Position numbers and translations under genes: made by a program. The notes under the pieces are model-generated. The model did not search any database. It was not told the DNA's origin and saw only the letters and a list, made by a program, of their open reading frames with translations. 64,000 nucleotides of DNA from the NCBI GenBank assembly GCA_039566865.1, contig CM076956.1:11481511-11545510 (forward strand). The letters are read 5' to 3'. The DNA comes from Aurelia coerulea. Taxonomy: Eukaryota; Cnidaria; Scyphozoa; Semaeostomeae; Ulmaridae. Below, one piece after another: positions 12,001 through 24,800 of this stretch. Every line of letters starts with the position of its first letter. Within the stretch, counting starts at the first letter, position 1.

Positions 12001-14549
12001 CTTTGCTTTTTGGCAAAAATAGGCCCTTTTCAGAAATACCGATTTTTGGGCAAAAAGTAAGGCTAACCCCTTTGCTTTTTGGCAAAAATAGGCCCTTTTC
12101 AGAAATACAGATTTCTAGGCAAAAAGTAAGGCTAACCCCTTTGCTTTTTTGCAAAAATAGGCCCTTTTCAGAAATACCGATTTTTGGGCAAAAAGTAAGG
12201 CTAACCCCTTTGCTTTTTGGCAAAAATTGGCCCTTTTCAGAAATACCGATATTTGGGCAAAAGGTAAGGCTAACCCCTTTGCTTTTTTGCAAAAATAGGC
12301 CCTTTTCAGAAATACCGATTTTTGGGCAAAAAGTAAGGCTAACCCCTTTGCTTTTTGGCAAAAATAGGCCCTTTTCAGAAATACCGATTTTTGGGCAAAA
12401 AGTAAGGCTAACCCCTTTGCTTTTTGGCAAAAATAGGCCCTTTTCAGAAATACCGATTTTTGGGCAAAAAGTAAGGCTAACCCCTTTGCTTTTTGGCAAA
12501 AATAGGCCCTTTTCAGAAATACCGATTTTTGGGCAAAAAGTAAGGCTAACCCCTTTGCTTTTTTGCAAAAATAGGCCCTTTTCAGAAATACCGATTTTTG
12601 GGCAAAAAGTAAGGCTAACCCCTTTGCTTTTTTGCAAAAATAGGCCCTTTTCAGAAATACCGATTTTTGGGCAAAAAGTAAGGCTAACCCCTTTGCTTTT
12701 TTGCAAAAATAGGCCCTTTTCAGAAATACCGATTTTTGGGCAAAAAGTAAGGCTAACCCCTTTGCTTTTTGGCAAAAATTGGCCCTTTTCAGAAATACCG
12801 ATATTTGGGCAAAAGGTAAGGCTAACCCCTTTGCTTTTTTGCAAAAATAAGCCCTTTTCAGAAATACCGATTTTTGGGCAAAAAGTAAGGCTAACCCCTT
12901 TGCTTTTTTGCAAAAATAGGCCCTTTTCAGAAATACCGATTTTTTGGCAAAAAGTAAGGCTAACCCCTTTCCTTTTTTGCAAAAATAGGCCCTTTTCAGA
13001 AATACCGATTTTTGGGCAAAAAGTAAGGCTAACCCCTTTCCTTTTTTGCAAAAATAGGCCCTTTTCAGAAATACAGATTTTTGGGCAAAAAGAAAGGCTA
13101 ACCCCTTTGCTTTTTAGCAAAAATAGGTCCTTTTCAGAAATACCGATTTTTGGGCAAAAAGTAAGGCTAACCCCTTTGCTTTTTGGCAAAAATAGGCCCT
13201 TTCAGGAATACCGATTTTTGGGCAAAAGGTAAGGCTAACCCCTTTGCTTTTTGGCAAAAATAGGCCCTTTTCAGAAATACCGATTTTTGGGCAAAAAGTA
13301 AGGCTAACCCCTTTGCTTTTTTGCAAAAATAGGCCCTTTTCAGAAATACCGATATTTGGGCAAAAGGTAAGGCTAACCCCTTTGCTTTTTTGCAAAAATA
13401 AGCCCTTTTCAGAAATACCGATTTTTGGGCAAAAAATAAGGCTAACCCCTTTGCTTTTTGGCAAAAATAGGCCCTTTTCAGAAATACCGATTTTTTGGCA
13501 AAAAGTAAGGCTAACCCCTTTGCTTTTTGGCAAAAATAGGCCCTTTTCAGAAATACCGATTTTTGGGCAAAAAGTAAGGCTAACTCCTTTGCTTTTTGGC
13601 AAAAATAGGCCCTTTTCAGAAATACCGATTTTTTTGGCAAAAAGTAAGGCTAACCCCTTTGCTTTTTTGCAAAAATAGGCCCTTTTCAGAAATACCGATT
13701 TTTGGGCAAAAGGTAAGGCTAACCCCTTTGCTTTTTTGCAAAAATAGGCCCTTTTCAGAAATACCGATTTTTGGGCAAAAAGTAAGGCTAACCCCTTTGC
13801 TTTTTTGCAAAAATTGGCCCTTTTCAGAAATACCGATTTTTGGGCAAAAAGTAAGGCTAACCCCTTTGCTTTTTGGCAAAAATAGGCCCTTTTCAGAAAT
13901 ACCGATTTTTGGGCAAAAGGTAAGGCTAACCCCTTTGCTTTTTGCAAAAATAGGCCCTTTTCAGAAATACCGATTTTTGGGCAAAAAGTAAGGCTAACCC
14001 CTTTGCTTTTTTGCAAAAATAGGCCCTTTTCAGAAATACCGATTTTTGGGCAAAAAGTAAGGCTAACCCCTTTCCTTTTTTGCAAAAATAGGCCCTTTTC
14101 AGAAATACCGATTTTTGGGCAAAAAGTAAGGCTAACCCCTTTGCTTTTTGCAAAAATAGGCCCTTTTCAGAAATACCGATTTTTGGGCAAAAAGTAAGGC
14201 TAACCACTTTGCTTTTTTGCAAAAATAGGCCCTTTTCAGAAATACCGATTTTTGGGCAAAAAGTAAGGCTAACCCCTTTCCTTTTTTGCAAAAATAGGCC
14301 CTTTTCAGAAATACCGATTTTTGGGCAAAAAGTAAGGCTAACCCCTTTGCTTTTTAGCAAAAATAGGCCCTTTTCAGAAATACCGATTTTTGGGCAAAAA
14401 GTAAGGCTAACCCCTTTGCTTTTTTGCAAAAATAGGCCCTTTTCAGAAATACCGATTTTTGGGAAAAAAGTAAGGCTAACTTCTTTGCTTTTTTGCAAAA
14501 ATAGGCCCTTTTCAGAAATACCGATTTTTGGGCAAAAAGTAAGGCTAAC
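1..14549. repeat. 69-bp tandem satellite array, about 210 monomers
   Basis: The same 69-bp unit repeats head to tail from base 1 to 14549, so the array is open at the left window edge. A monomer carries the landmarks GCAAAAATAGGCCCTTTTC, AGAAATACCGATTTTTGG and GTAAGGCTAACCCCTTTGC. Point variants fall into recurring classes: TTGC, GGCA or TAGC before AAAAATAGG; a TTGGCCC class paired with GATATTTGGGCAAAAGGT; and a TAGTTCC class followed by CCCTTTCAGGAATA. Because 69 is a multiple of three and several frames lack stops, long open frames appear on both strands with a 23-residue period. I regard these as a by-product of repeat length. No gene, promoter or splice pattern interrupts the array. Such arrays are usually centromeric, subtelomeric or heterochromatic, but the sequence does not say which. 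Confidence 0.97.
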
Positions 14550-14553
14550 AATA

Positions 14554-15246
14554 CCCTGGGTACCAGAGCCAAAAAATGATAAAATAAAAATATAAAAAAA
14601 AGTAAAGAAGTAAAGAAAGTTGGCTCTGGTCAAATGGTGACATCGATTGTAGGAATTGACCAATGAGAAGCCTTTATACCCAAACGGGTATATAGATTTG
14701 GTTAGATTTGATTGGGTAGCGTGAGTCACATGACAAGGTTACGATTGTGATCAGAAAATATGATTCGGGCGGTTGTCAGTCATATGATCGATTGCTTGAT
14801 CACAGCAATGGCGGACGATTTGAGGGCGAGCTGTGGATGTTGTACTGGTAAAGTTTTTCAGCAAAATCGAGAGTTAAACTCCACAGCAGTTTAAAATATT
14901 ATTTGTGCAAGTCAAAGATACATTTGCTATACTGCCTAATGGTCATGGAAAATCGTTGCCGTTTAAAGTTACACCTTTGTTGCGAATGAACGCTAGAGGG
15001 CCTACGTATACAAATAGGTCAAGTGGAGGCGAGGGAGATATGAGTTGCAATGCAAACACCTTGACCTTGGTAACTGAAGTATTGTGATTGTTGTCTCGCC
15101 ATTATTGGTAATCATGGACAATCAGGCGAAAGAACTTAATATTGGAATTACCGTGTTATCATTTGACCAGAGCCTCCTTTCTTCCTTCTCTCTTCCTTTT
15201 CCAAATTTTCAATTTCTTTCTAATGTTGAGGCTCTGGTACCCAGGG
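14554..15246. mobile_element. Non-autonomous DNA transposon with hairpin termini, TA target duplication
   Basis: The ends are perfect inverted repeats: CCCTGGGTACCAGAGCC at 14554-14570 and its reverse complement at 15230-15246. TA flanks both sides (14552-14553, 15247-15248). Each terminus is also a hairpin: ACCAGAGCC at 14562-14570 pairs with GGCTCTGGT at 14622-14630 on the left, and the same pair sits at 15166-15174 and 15230-15238 on the right. The inner arms (CATTTGACCAGAGCC type) are also inverted to each other. No transposase frame is present. A TA duplication is typical of Tc1/mariner-like transposition, but the family assignment is an inference. The element sits exactly at the edge of the 69-bp satellite. 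A solo terminus of the same family lies at 49660-49716. Confidence 0.85.
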
Positions 15247-15248
15247 TA

Positions 15249-16568
15249 AAGCAAGAGCAGCACAACGCAGCACAACGTCAAAATAAACCGAGGGGCGTAT
15301 CACTCTGTAAAATTCTCGTACACTTTTGGCAAAAATCCTTTTTTCAAGAAAACTCCGCAAAATCTCTAAAAATCTTGTTATAAAAATTCTCGTAGGCCTT
15401 TTCGGAAATATGATACACACTTCGAAAACGACAAGAACCTAATGAGGACAAAAATTATATGATTTAACTAAATAACCTTATGTGGACATAGTTTTTACCA
15501 TAAATAGAGGCTGATCTTTAAAAATTAATCAGTTGCTCTGAAGATGCCAAAGTCGGTGAAACTAATCAGCATTGGAAGAGTGGAAAAAATAAAGGGGCAA
15601 AAGATCAAGATTTCTTGAATTACTTTCATTGATCGGACAAGACTACATCACTTTAATACCAGCAATAACAAGTGTTGCGTATTGCATTCGTTACACAGGT
15701 TTCGTTCCCTGGTTCCGCTGTTTACATTGAAATCCATGAAGATGGTGAGATTGGACACACAGCAAGCTTGTTGAAAACAAACGGACAACAGACAAATAGA
15801 ATTCATTGCAAAGTCTTGCACAAGAATATTATGCTGCTTCGCAGCAATAAGTTATAAAAGAAAAAATGTTCGGAGCAATTCATAAGCCAGCACTACGAAG
15901 AACACAGGACGTACAGTGTTTTAAAATCGGACCAAGAAAAGACTTTCATCATCTAAAAAATGTTCAGCTTACATTATTAAGTATACTTTTGATGAGAAAT
16001 CAGGGGCAATGAGAGGCAGGGCAGGTCAAGCTTCAGTAGAGGTCTTAGGGCAGGTCATAGCTGAGGTGATAAGCGCAGGTCAAAGGACATGTCAGGCCAT
16101 AATGGAGGCTTTAATGCTCAATGCACGTCGTAATGCAGGTCAAAAGGTAAGTCACACAGTGCAGGTCGTAACGCGGGTCAAAGAGCAGATCAAAGTGCAC
16201 GTCAAAGCACATATCAGAGTTGGTACAAGAACAGTCAATTTTAACTTTATCCAAGAATGCTAGGTTCAAATTCTTATAAACATAACATGCATCTGCCGTA
16301 ACAAACTCTTTCAACAAACAAATAAACATATTTGCAAGAACAGTTTGGTGTTTAACCAACAATTTTTAAAACTACTATTCCTAAATATATACCAATTACA
16401 ATAAACTGCTATCGTTAAAAAGTCTACCAGTCATGACGAGAGGGACATACTGATGTACCGGGTATCCCATCCAAAACACATTGTGCCCCGTTCATGTGGC
16501 TGTTGCGGAGGAAATGTACGTTCTATTGTACTGTTCAAGATATATTTGAATAGGATAGGCTTCAACTT
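15249..16568. other. Intergenic, no gene recognised; degenerate GCAGGTCAAAG repeat
   Basis: No spliced or unspliced gene could be supported here. 15305-15410 has stretches resembling the 69-bp satellite (TTTTGGCAAAAATCC and TAGGCCTTTTCGGAAATA), perhaps decayed monomers. 16020-16210 is a degenerate short tandem repeat around GCAGGTCAAAG. Short open frames have no recognisable product. Confidence 0.5.
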
Positions 16569-16571
16569 TAA

Positions 16572-16996
16572 GGCCCCGTTCACACTGCTCCGTTTTTGTT
16601 AGTATCCGTTTTTGTGGCATCCAAGCTACCTGTTCACATTGCTCCGTTTTTGTACGAAAACGGAAGGAAAAACATCCGTTTTTGTCCGTTCACATTGATC
16701 CGCCTGATAACAAATACGGAGAGAAAAACCTCCGTTTTTGTGCGTTCACATTTCTCCGTTTTTGTGAAACTCATTGTCGAATATTGGTGCGTTTTCAAAA
16801 ACCTCCGTTTTTGTGCGTTCACACTGATGAAGTGCGTTTTCAAAAACCTCCGTTTTTGTGAATATCTACTTTTGATAGCGTTTTCGAAAACCTCCATTTT
16901 TGTGGCGTTTTTGTGCGGATCAGTGTGAACACTTTCACAAAAACGGAGGTTTTTCTCTCCGTTTTTCTACAAAAACGTAGCAGTGTGAACGGGGCC
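16572..16996. mobile_element. PIF/Harbinger-like MITE, TAA target duplication
   Basis: Inverted termini of about 27 bp begin GGCCCCGTTCACACTGCTCC and match the right end with one mismatch. TAA flanks both ends (16569-16571, 16997-16999), as expected for PIF/Harbinger. The interior is built from repeated CCTCCGTTTTTGTGCGTTCACA-like segments on both strands, so it folds extensively. There is no transposase, so it is a non-autonomous copy. Confidence 0.85.
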
Positions 16997-17380
16997 TAAG
17001 TTTGAGACCTTGTTTAGCCAAGTTGACAAGTGGTTGCTGATTTATGGCATAGGAATATCAAACAAATGATTGCATTAAAACAGGACCTTCTCCAAAACGG
17101 CATTAGTCAGAAGAAAGGGTTCCAGCGCTGTGATTTTTCCTGCAGTTTAAAAAAGATTAATTGAATCATTTACTGATAATGCAATAACAATATGCCATTT
17201 TCAAATGCAGAAAGAAATGCAAACACAACCATTTCTTTCAAAATTTATATGATTTTGACATGTTTGGAGAAAATAAAGTGCTGCTTTTGAAACAACCACT
17301 TATTTTACCTTTCCTGTGCCAGAAATCACCAACCAACTATTCGATGGGCTAAAACAAGGTCTCAACCGCTAGACTGAAGC

Positions 17381-17782
17381 AGGCCCGACACCAGCCTTGA
17401 ATTCATAGGGGGGCGAAGAAACAAATTTTCCGATGCCAAAATCAACAACAACAACAGCAACAACCCCAATTTTAGGAATCATGCACGAAAGGACTGATGT
17501 GCTCCGTTAATGACTAGATTTTGGAATTGTTTTCCTGTTTCAACGTTGGAGCCTTCAAAATTAGTGACTTTAAAGCAAAAATATGCTGTAGATTCAACAT
17601 TCATGTCAGAATTTATCCTTGAAAGTCAATAAATTCAAGTTCTAAGCATCATTCTCCCAATAAAATCGTCTAAATGTGGGCCTGTACCCACAAAAAAATC
17701 CGACAGTTAGATTAAAATTTCTGACAAAGAGCTTCCTGGGGGGCGCTCCGCCCCCCCAGCCCCTCTACTGGCTTCGGCCCTG
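17381..17782. mobile_element. Degenerate inverted-repeat element (low confidence)
   Basis: The left AGGCCCGACACCAGCC and right GGCTTCGGCCCT ends are imperfect inverses. Each is followed inward by a run of G or C with a GCGCTCCGCCCCCC-type motif. No clear target duplication was found, so the boundaries are approximate. Confidence 0.4.
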
Positions 17783-17846
17783 GATTGAAGCCTATCCTAA
17801 GCAACCGTATCGAGAACAGGACAATAAGGACAGATTTTGTAACACA

Positions 17847-18410
17847 ATAGCATGAATGCCTTTTGTTGACACCTGAATTCAAAGCGATTAGCGATTAGCG
17901 ATTGCCGACAAAGGAAATTCCCTCAACCAGTGATCCAAAACAAACAAAGTCTCAAGAGTTTCTCTGAAACCCAGGTATCTAGCACGCTCGTTGTGCATTC
18001 CAGAAATTGTTTAACAGCAAACATGAGCATATATCGAAATAAGAAGGATATATCTACAACACATCTACCTCGGGCATTTTATCTTTTTGCATCAGAAGCT
18101 GAGCAGTAAGTGTTTTAATTACACCCACAAAATAAGAGAGTTGAGTTGTCTCCCAATCGGCTTTTGAACCAAATTAATCAATAGCCCTAGGCAGATGTGT
18201 AGATAAACCCTTCTTCTTTCGATTTATGGTACTGATACTGTTTGCTCTTAAAAACAATTTCTGGAATGCACAACGAGCGAGCTAGCTGCCTGGGTTTCAG
18301 AGAAACTTTTGCAGCTTTGCTTGTTTGAATTACTGGTTGAGAAAATTTCCTTTGTCTGCGATTGCCAATCGCTTCGAATTCAGGTGTCAACAAAATAAAT
18401 TCATGCTATT
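17847..18410. repeat. Long inverted repeat (foldback), arms about 165 bp
   Basis: The arm at about 17847-18014 is the imperfect reverse complement of the arm at about 18244-18410. Shared landmarks are TGTTGACACCTGAATTC, GACAAAGGAAATT, TTTCTCTGAAACCCAGG and GCATTCCAGAAATTGTTT. About 230 bp of unrelated sequence separates the arms. It is probably a foldback DNA transposon. No coding frame and no certain target duplication were seen. Confidence 0.75.
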
Positions 18411-18836
18411 ATCTTACAAAATATGTCCTTGGTGAACAGGACAATATAACATACAGCTCCTCAGCAGCAGCTACACAAATGGAACACAATTTTTTATGAC
18501 ACAATTTTATCGATGGATACGCACATGACTTTGGTTGGTTCCAATCATACAAAAGACATCCACATATATATATCACTATAGTGCCAAAAATGTGTCTGTT
18601 TCTTTGCGTCCGCCTCCAACATAGCATATAATTTTTAGAGACCAAATTTAGTATCAAGTTTTTATAGGCTTAGGATATAACTTCAAGTTGAAACAATCGC
18701 GTGCAAGCATAATAGGTGCTTGCAATTACATCGTATGTCACAGTCGTAGTGAAATATATCAGTTCCGGCTACGGAATGAGAAGTCTAAAATTGTATTGAG
18801 TTTATCTACCTGAATGGATGAACTGCCAATTTGAAA

Positions 18837-21800
18837 TTATCCAGATGCGGGCAAACTGTATAGATAAGTAGCAGAAAGCACACCTGTTGCTCCAATGATG
18901 AAATATCTACAAAAAGAGTGCAATAACAATCATGTTATTTCCTACGTGTGGCAATAGTCTTAGCAAATAGATTTAAAACTCTTTGCAAATAAACTAGAGA
19001 AGCATTTTGTTACCCAGCTTTTTAGTCAACAATCTGTTGCTTTGTTTTCAATTTCGGTAGAAAATCAGTAGAATAACAAATGTTTAGGCCTGGCAATACA
19101 CATGACATACACATACAATTTAAAACTGAACATATCAGGCATAACCTTTCATCAGTACTTCAAACAGTGTACTGAAGTAAAGCCCGATAAATTTAGTTGT
19201 TTGTTATCTTGGTATTAATTTTTTGTTTAAAAAGATCTTAGAAATAAATATGAGCTTGTCAACATTTGAAAACAGCAACATACTTGCGACCATGAATCCA
19301 ATTGATAAGAAAGCAGATCAACTATTGTTTTAGCAGCCTATCAGCTCAAAATAAAGCAAGATTTGTAAACGGTAAATAGACTGCCTTTCATGGTCGTCAG
19401 AAATTTTCTAAAAAGTCTGAACTTCCATGAAAAACTTCCGAGAAATCTTGACCAAAATTTTGTCCGAAATTTATTCGTCCGACATTTTTCCATTTAAAGG
19501 GGCTGGATAAGGAACTGTCGGGGAAATTTTTGATTTGGCTGTTTTCTGATGAGTTAATTTATTGCGACTATTCAACAAAAATTCAAAATAAATGTCTCAT
19601 CTTGGAAAGTAGGCTTTGCACTTTCTTCCGATACAATTTAAATCTCCATATGTGTTGGGATTGCTGTGATATAAATGGATTTCCAACAAGTATTTCCGTT
19701 GATCTTTCACCCACAAAGATCAGCCTGCATCTAGATAAGGATCTTTCCTTTTGAATTTAGCTAATTACAAGGAATTTTTCCTTTTAAAACGCGATATTTG
19801 ATGCAAAAACCGTGGATTTGTTTACATAATCCTTATCCAGCCCCTTTAATGCATGCCAAAAGACAGTAAAGAGTCCTGAGCAGTCTACAAAATTTCAATA
19901 TTGCATATATACTTACAATGAAGGTTCGAAGTCTCCAATGAAATAATATGAGAATAACGAGGAAATGACTATTGATATCGATGTGGCAAATCCTTTGAGA
20001 ATATTATCAGCATACTTGACAACGGCTGCTACCAATAACCCACCGAATGCCTGTGGAAAAGAGAAAACGATTAGAAAACGGAATCTTCTCTGCCCAGCAT
20101 CTGCGGACAGTTTTGAGGCACACTGAGAAGTCAAGAAATCAAGACGGACTTTGAGAGGAAATATCTGAATTATACCGCATTCACATTCACGCAGTTAAAC
20201 CAGCGTTGCCTGCAACTGGTAGAATTTCAACCAATGAAAATGCATTCGACTTGTTAGACTAACCAATCAGAAGATCTCTTTCGATAACCTGGTTTAGTTT
20301 AAGCTGGTTTAACTAGCAGTGTGAATGGGGTATTAGATGCGGTAGAACTGTGATTTTGAAGCTAGGCCCTTACAAATTCTTTTCATCGGCAAAGAAAAGG
20401 TTTTTTCAGACAAGATACGTATGTCCTGCACCCAAGAGCCCAAATATTAAGTATTCTTACCTGTAAAGTAACAACGAACCAAGTGATACCAACATAGCCT
20501 TGAAAGAATCCATTGTCTCTAACTGCACTAAAATCATTCACAATCACACCAATAACTCCAAAGAGGATTCCATAAAACGCTGAAAAATAAAGAGTTGGGG
20601 GGTAAGAAAAGGCCAGCACAATAAACGATAGTTGCTTATGCTCTACAGGATGTGCAAAAAAGACTATTCATTTTTGACAGGCCATGATAAATCGTACACT
20701 GGACTGATTTTGAAGATTCATCATTTAATCTTTAGCTAAAATCCATTATTAGATCCCAAGATTTTTTGTGAATCTTTTAGCCTAATATCTATTGAGCTAC
20801 ACGCAAGTTTGCTAGGATTCTCGAAAACACTGAAAACGACCAAAAAACGTTGATCAAATTTCTACAGGATTCGACATGAATGGACAAATGGAAAACTTTG
20901 TCTTGGTGACAGGTGGAAATCGATTAGTTATAATCTGCTGCACGAGCGCAACCCCCTCCTAAAAGTATATTAAATACAATATAATTGTCTTTCTTAAAAG
21001 TGTTGCTTTGTAGATCCATCATCGAAAAATTTGTTAATGGCCTCCAAATTCCTCAAAATGTATCATTTCACCAACAACCAATCTTGAAAAGTATACTTGC
21101 AAGCTTTTTTTAACGAATATTATTCGTTTATGTAACTTCTTACACAGGCCTTGCGCACATGCTTTTGCTACCTAAGAATTATTGCTTAGAAGAATTCACA
21201 ATAATTCATATGGCTTAAAGGGTCTGTTTCATCCAGCATTCCTTGCACGTGCCGTCTGTTGATGTTCCTTTGTTGTCCGCCATTTTCATGGGCCATGAAA
21301 ATGGGGGCAACAAAGGCCAACCAAAAGATGGCACGTGCAAGGCATGCTGGATGAAACAGACCCTTTACGAATTCTTATAATAAAATAAAGAATCATTGTC
21401 ATGTTAATGTGCAAGGTCTGTACTGTAGATTAACACAAGAGTAATTTTCAACAAATTATCACTCCACTTTATATCATCACTTTTCAATTTTCTCCCTCCT
21501 AGCAAAACTCCACATCAACCTAACATAAACTCAGTTCCCAGCATTTTTTCAAGATTCTTTAATTGTCTGAAAATTTACAAGTTAATAAACCGTTTAGCTA
21601 TCCTACAAAAGAGCCTGGGTTAAGTAGTATTTTTATACATTTTTATACAAAAGGTTTTAACCCTATCTGTACTGGGCGATTTTTTAGGTATTTTGTACTG
21701 GGGGGGGGGCGTTTTTCGCCCCCCCCTCTTTTTCTCCAAAACTACAAAAGATATAACAATAAGACTTACCCCTATTGTTCTTTAGACAATTGGCTATTCA

Positions 21801-24800
21801 AATATAACAATGACAATTAAAAAGTCACGTGATTCGTTGCTAGGCAACCGAAAAACTGACGAAAATTGGCAAAATTATACCTTCTTAACCAGAAAAATTC
21901 TATTTAATCAACCACTCAACCGATTTTCTCCAAATTTTTTTTCAAATAGTAGGAAACATGTCATAGTTCAAATATTCATACTTTGCAAATTTGTTTAGTT
22001 TCTATTTTTAGCACAATTAGCCTTAAATTAGCCTTTTGTTGCATGCATTTACTTTCATCGCAGGTTTTTGCCAGTCCTGCCCTTTTATCTGGTAAATATA
22101 GACTCAAAATGAATCAAATTAATAAGATGAAGCAAATTAGACTAAAAAAATTTATATTTGACACTTTTTTATTAGGTAAATGACGTCATAAATGTGAATG
22201 ACGTCATAGATATTAAATATTGCTGACATCAGCAAATATGAAAAAATTATATATCAAATGGAAGTACTCATCAAATGCAATCGAATGGTGCATGTTTGAG
22301 ATCGATCAAGCAAACGACACGAAAACTGCGGACATTTTAAGATTTTTTTTTTTGACTACTCTCCAAATATGGTTTTACTGTGGTCACATGATCAGAGGTA
22401 GAACAATGAAATAGTTAGAATTTAATTGCCTATGAAATTTGAGTAAAAGTCACCAAAACTGGTGGTTATATCTCTTGTCGTTTTAGCGTAATGTAGCAAA
22501 AACTGGTAGGGGGGGCGAAAAACGCCCCCCCCCCCCCCCCAGTACGAATAGGGTTAATGAGTGGCATTAGAGATTCTTACCATTGTGCACATTCAAAAGT
22601 TCTTCAAAATATGCAAAAATATCCTTTGATTCACCTTTGTTTTTAGAATAGCTAAAAGGTTTATTAGTACAATGAACCTGATAAAATTTCTCATCAAATA
22701 AACATCAAATCTGCATACCTAATAAGACATTTCGCATCCATAATGAAACTTTACTTCCTTTTAACAACTTTTCAAAATATACACCAGCAAAGCCACTAGA
22801 AAAGCATGCAATCAAAACAGCAATAAGTCCAATTAACTGTGTTGATATTGTCCTCTCTTTTGTGCTGGTTTTTGCCTTGCTGTCTCCACTTGGCATCTGC
22901 AAAATGAAATCAATATGTTTAACCACAAGTTTGAAAATTTGTTGCATGGTGACTGATAGGTAAACTGGAATAAATCAAAGTTTTGTTGATAATTGAAAAC
23001 TTCAGTGATTGATCCTCTATTTTTCTGAGCATTGGAAACATGTCGGGTGATCCAAGAAAACTTCACTAGCTAGATCACGCCTAGCTTCCAGAAAGCAAAT
23101 GTTGTCAACACAAACAAAGCATCAGCATGTACCTGAAAGGCGTAGCAATCTTAAGATCTATGGTTGATCAGTTTCAAAAACCAATTTCAAAAACGTATGG
23201 TAATTCATTGATTTCTCAAACTTTCCCGTTCTTTTTCAGTTCATGTTTTGGAAGATGTGATAAAGCTAAATTCCGAATTTGCTGAGGAGCAAGACATTGG
23301 AAGGAGCAGATATCAATCATTTTGCAAACATTAGATTCCCCAGATGACTTCAAATCCATATCAACGTTAATTTTTCCCAAAATATTGACTAGAAAAGGAT
23401 GATAACTCTAAATGAGAAAAATAAGATCCAAAATTGTCTTCCTTTCCCAAACAGTAACCATTGCTTAAAGTAATGAATACAGCATCTCAAAGATAGCCAA
23501 GCCTTTCAACTAAACAGTGAAACAAAACATTTGTTAATAGCTCTTGATTTCAGAGAGCTAGTTATGATCTACCTCATGAAGTTTTATTGGGTCACCAGGG
23601 AGGCATGAATACTAATTTTCATGAAAAATCTTTTTCTTCAAATTGTGTGAAAAGGACCCAAATTGCTGGATAAAATTATGAGAAATCTCCTTTCATAGCA
23701 AAGAGTTTCTTGTAAGCTTCTGATCCTGGGACTCCAAATAGCATGAATGCAAATTTCAGAAGAGAATATAATCAGTCCTTTTCGGGAATAAAACAACACG
23801 CATGTGGCAAAACACACAGGCAAATTCATTTGTGTGTGCAATTCGCACACATAGTTATTCAAGATGGTATTAAGAAGTGACACAAAAATAGGTCTTAAAG
23901 TCTCCCTCTACCGATAAAGACGATCACACTACCGATAAAATGAATATCATCGTTCATATGTTTATGTGTCAATGAAGTTTTTGTTTGTACATGACTATTC
24001 AGCAGTTTCTTTGTCGGCAAATTCAGACTCATCAATGTCTGATTCATTTGAACTATCAATGTCAACAGGACAAATTTGTTGTCTGCTCGGTTCATTTTCT
24101 TCATGAACATTTTTTTTTTTTATATATATTCAATCTAAAAAATTTACATGACAGATTACTACCTACACTACTTAATCTACTTTACAACACTACGACTACG
24201 ATTACTATGTCAACCCCGAGGCCTTAAAAAGAAGAAAAACATTGAAAAAGTACATTTATATAAACCAGACAAACAGAGCTACAAGCTAAGGCATCTTGCA
24301 ACCAAACAATTTCGAGTGAAGATTTGCAAGGTCATGAACATTGGTATCAATAATACCAATTACCCTCGCTCTAGTATTGGGACTTTGTCGAAAGTGTTAT
24401 GAGATTTGTCAGTAATCACTGTTTGAAGTACATGCACATTGGATGTTTTGAACAGCAAAATACCACTTTACTTAAGCAAAATAACACTTTGCGCGTGCAA
24501 TGAAAAGCACTCATGACTCAATTTGCGTGTGTGCCAGACCTGGCCGTGAGCATTTTAGCAGGCGAGCGGTACATCGCTCTCCTCAATGAAGTCAGGCGGG
24601 CGATTTTCATTCCATAGAAAATCGTCAATAAAAGTGTATGAATAAACGAGGATTCCAATATTTGTCTTTGAAGAGCTAACCTTACAAAACAAGACAGCGA
24701 TTCTCTGTGACAGGAACGAAACTTTAGTTTTATGTCGTCACGAATCAACCACATACTAACGAGGATGTCTCAGCGGTCTCCGGCAATATTTTTCCGGTGC

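Noticed and set aside
65..14729. Many long open frames on both strands with 23-residue repeats
   Set aside because: They follow from a 69-bp repeat without stops. They exist on both strands, are broken by indels, and the last one runs into unrelated DNA.
19530..19754. 74-codon frame in the intron
   Set aside because: It lies wholly inside the TA-flanked MITE at 19497-19846 and has no transposase motif.
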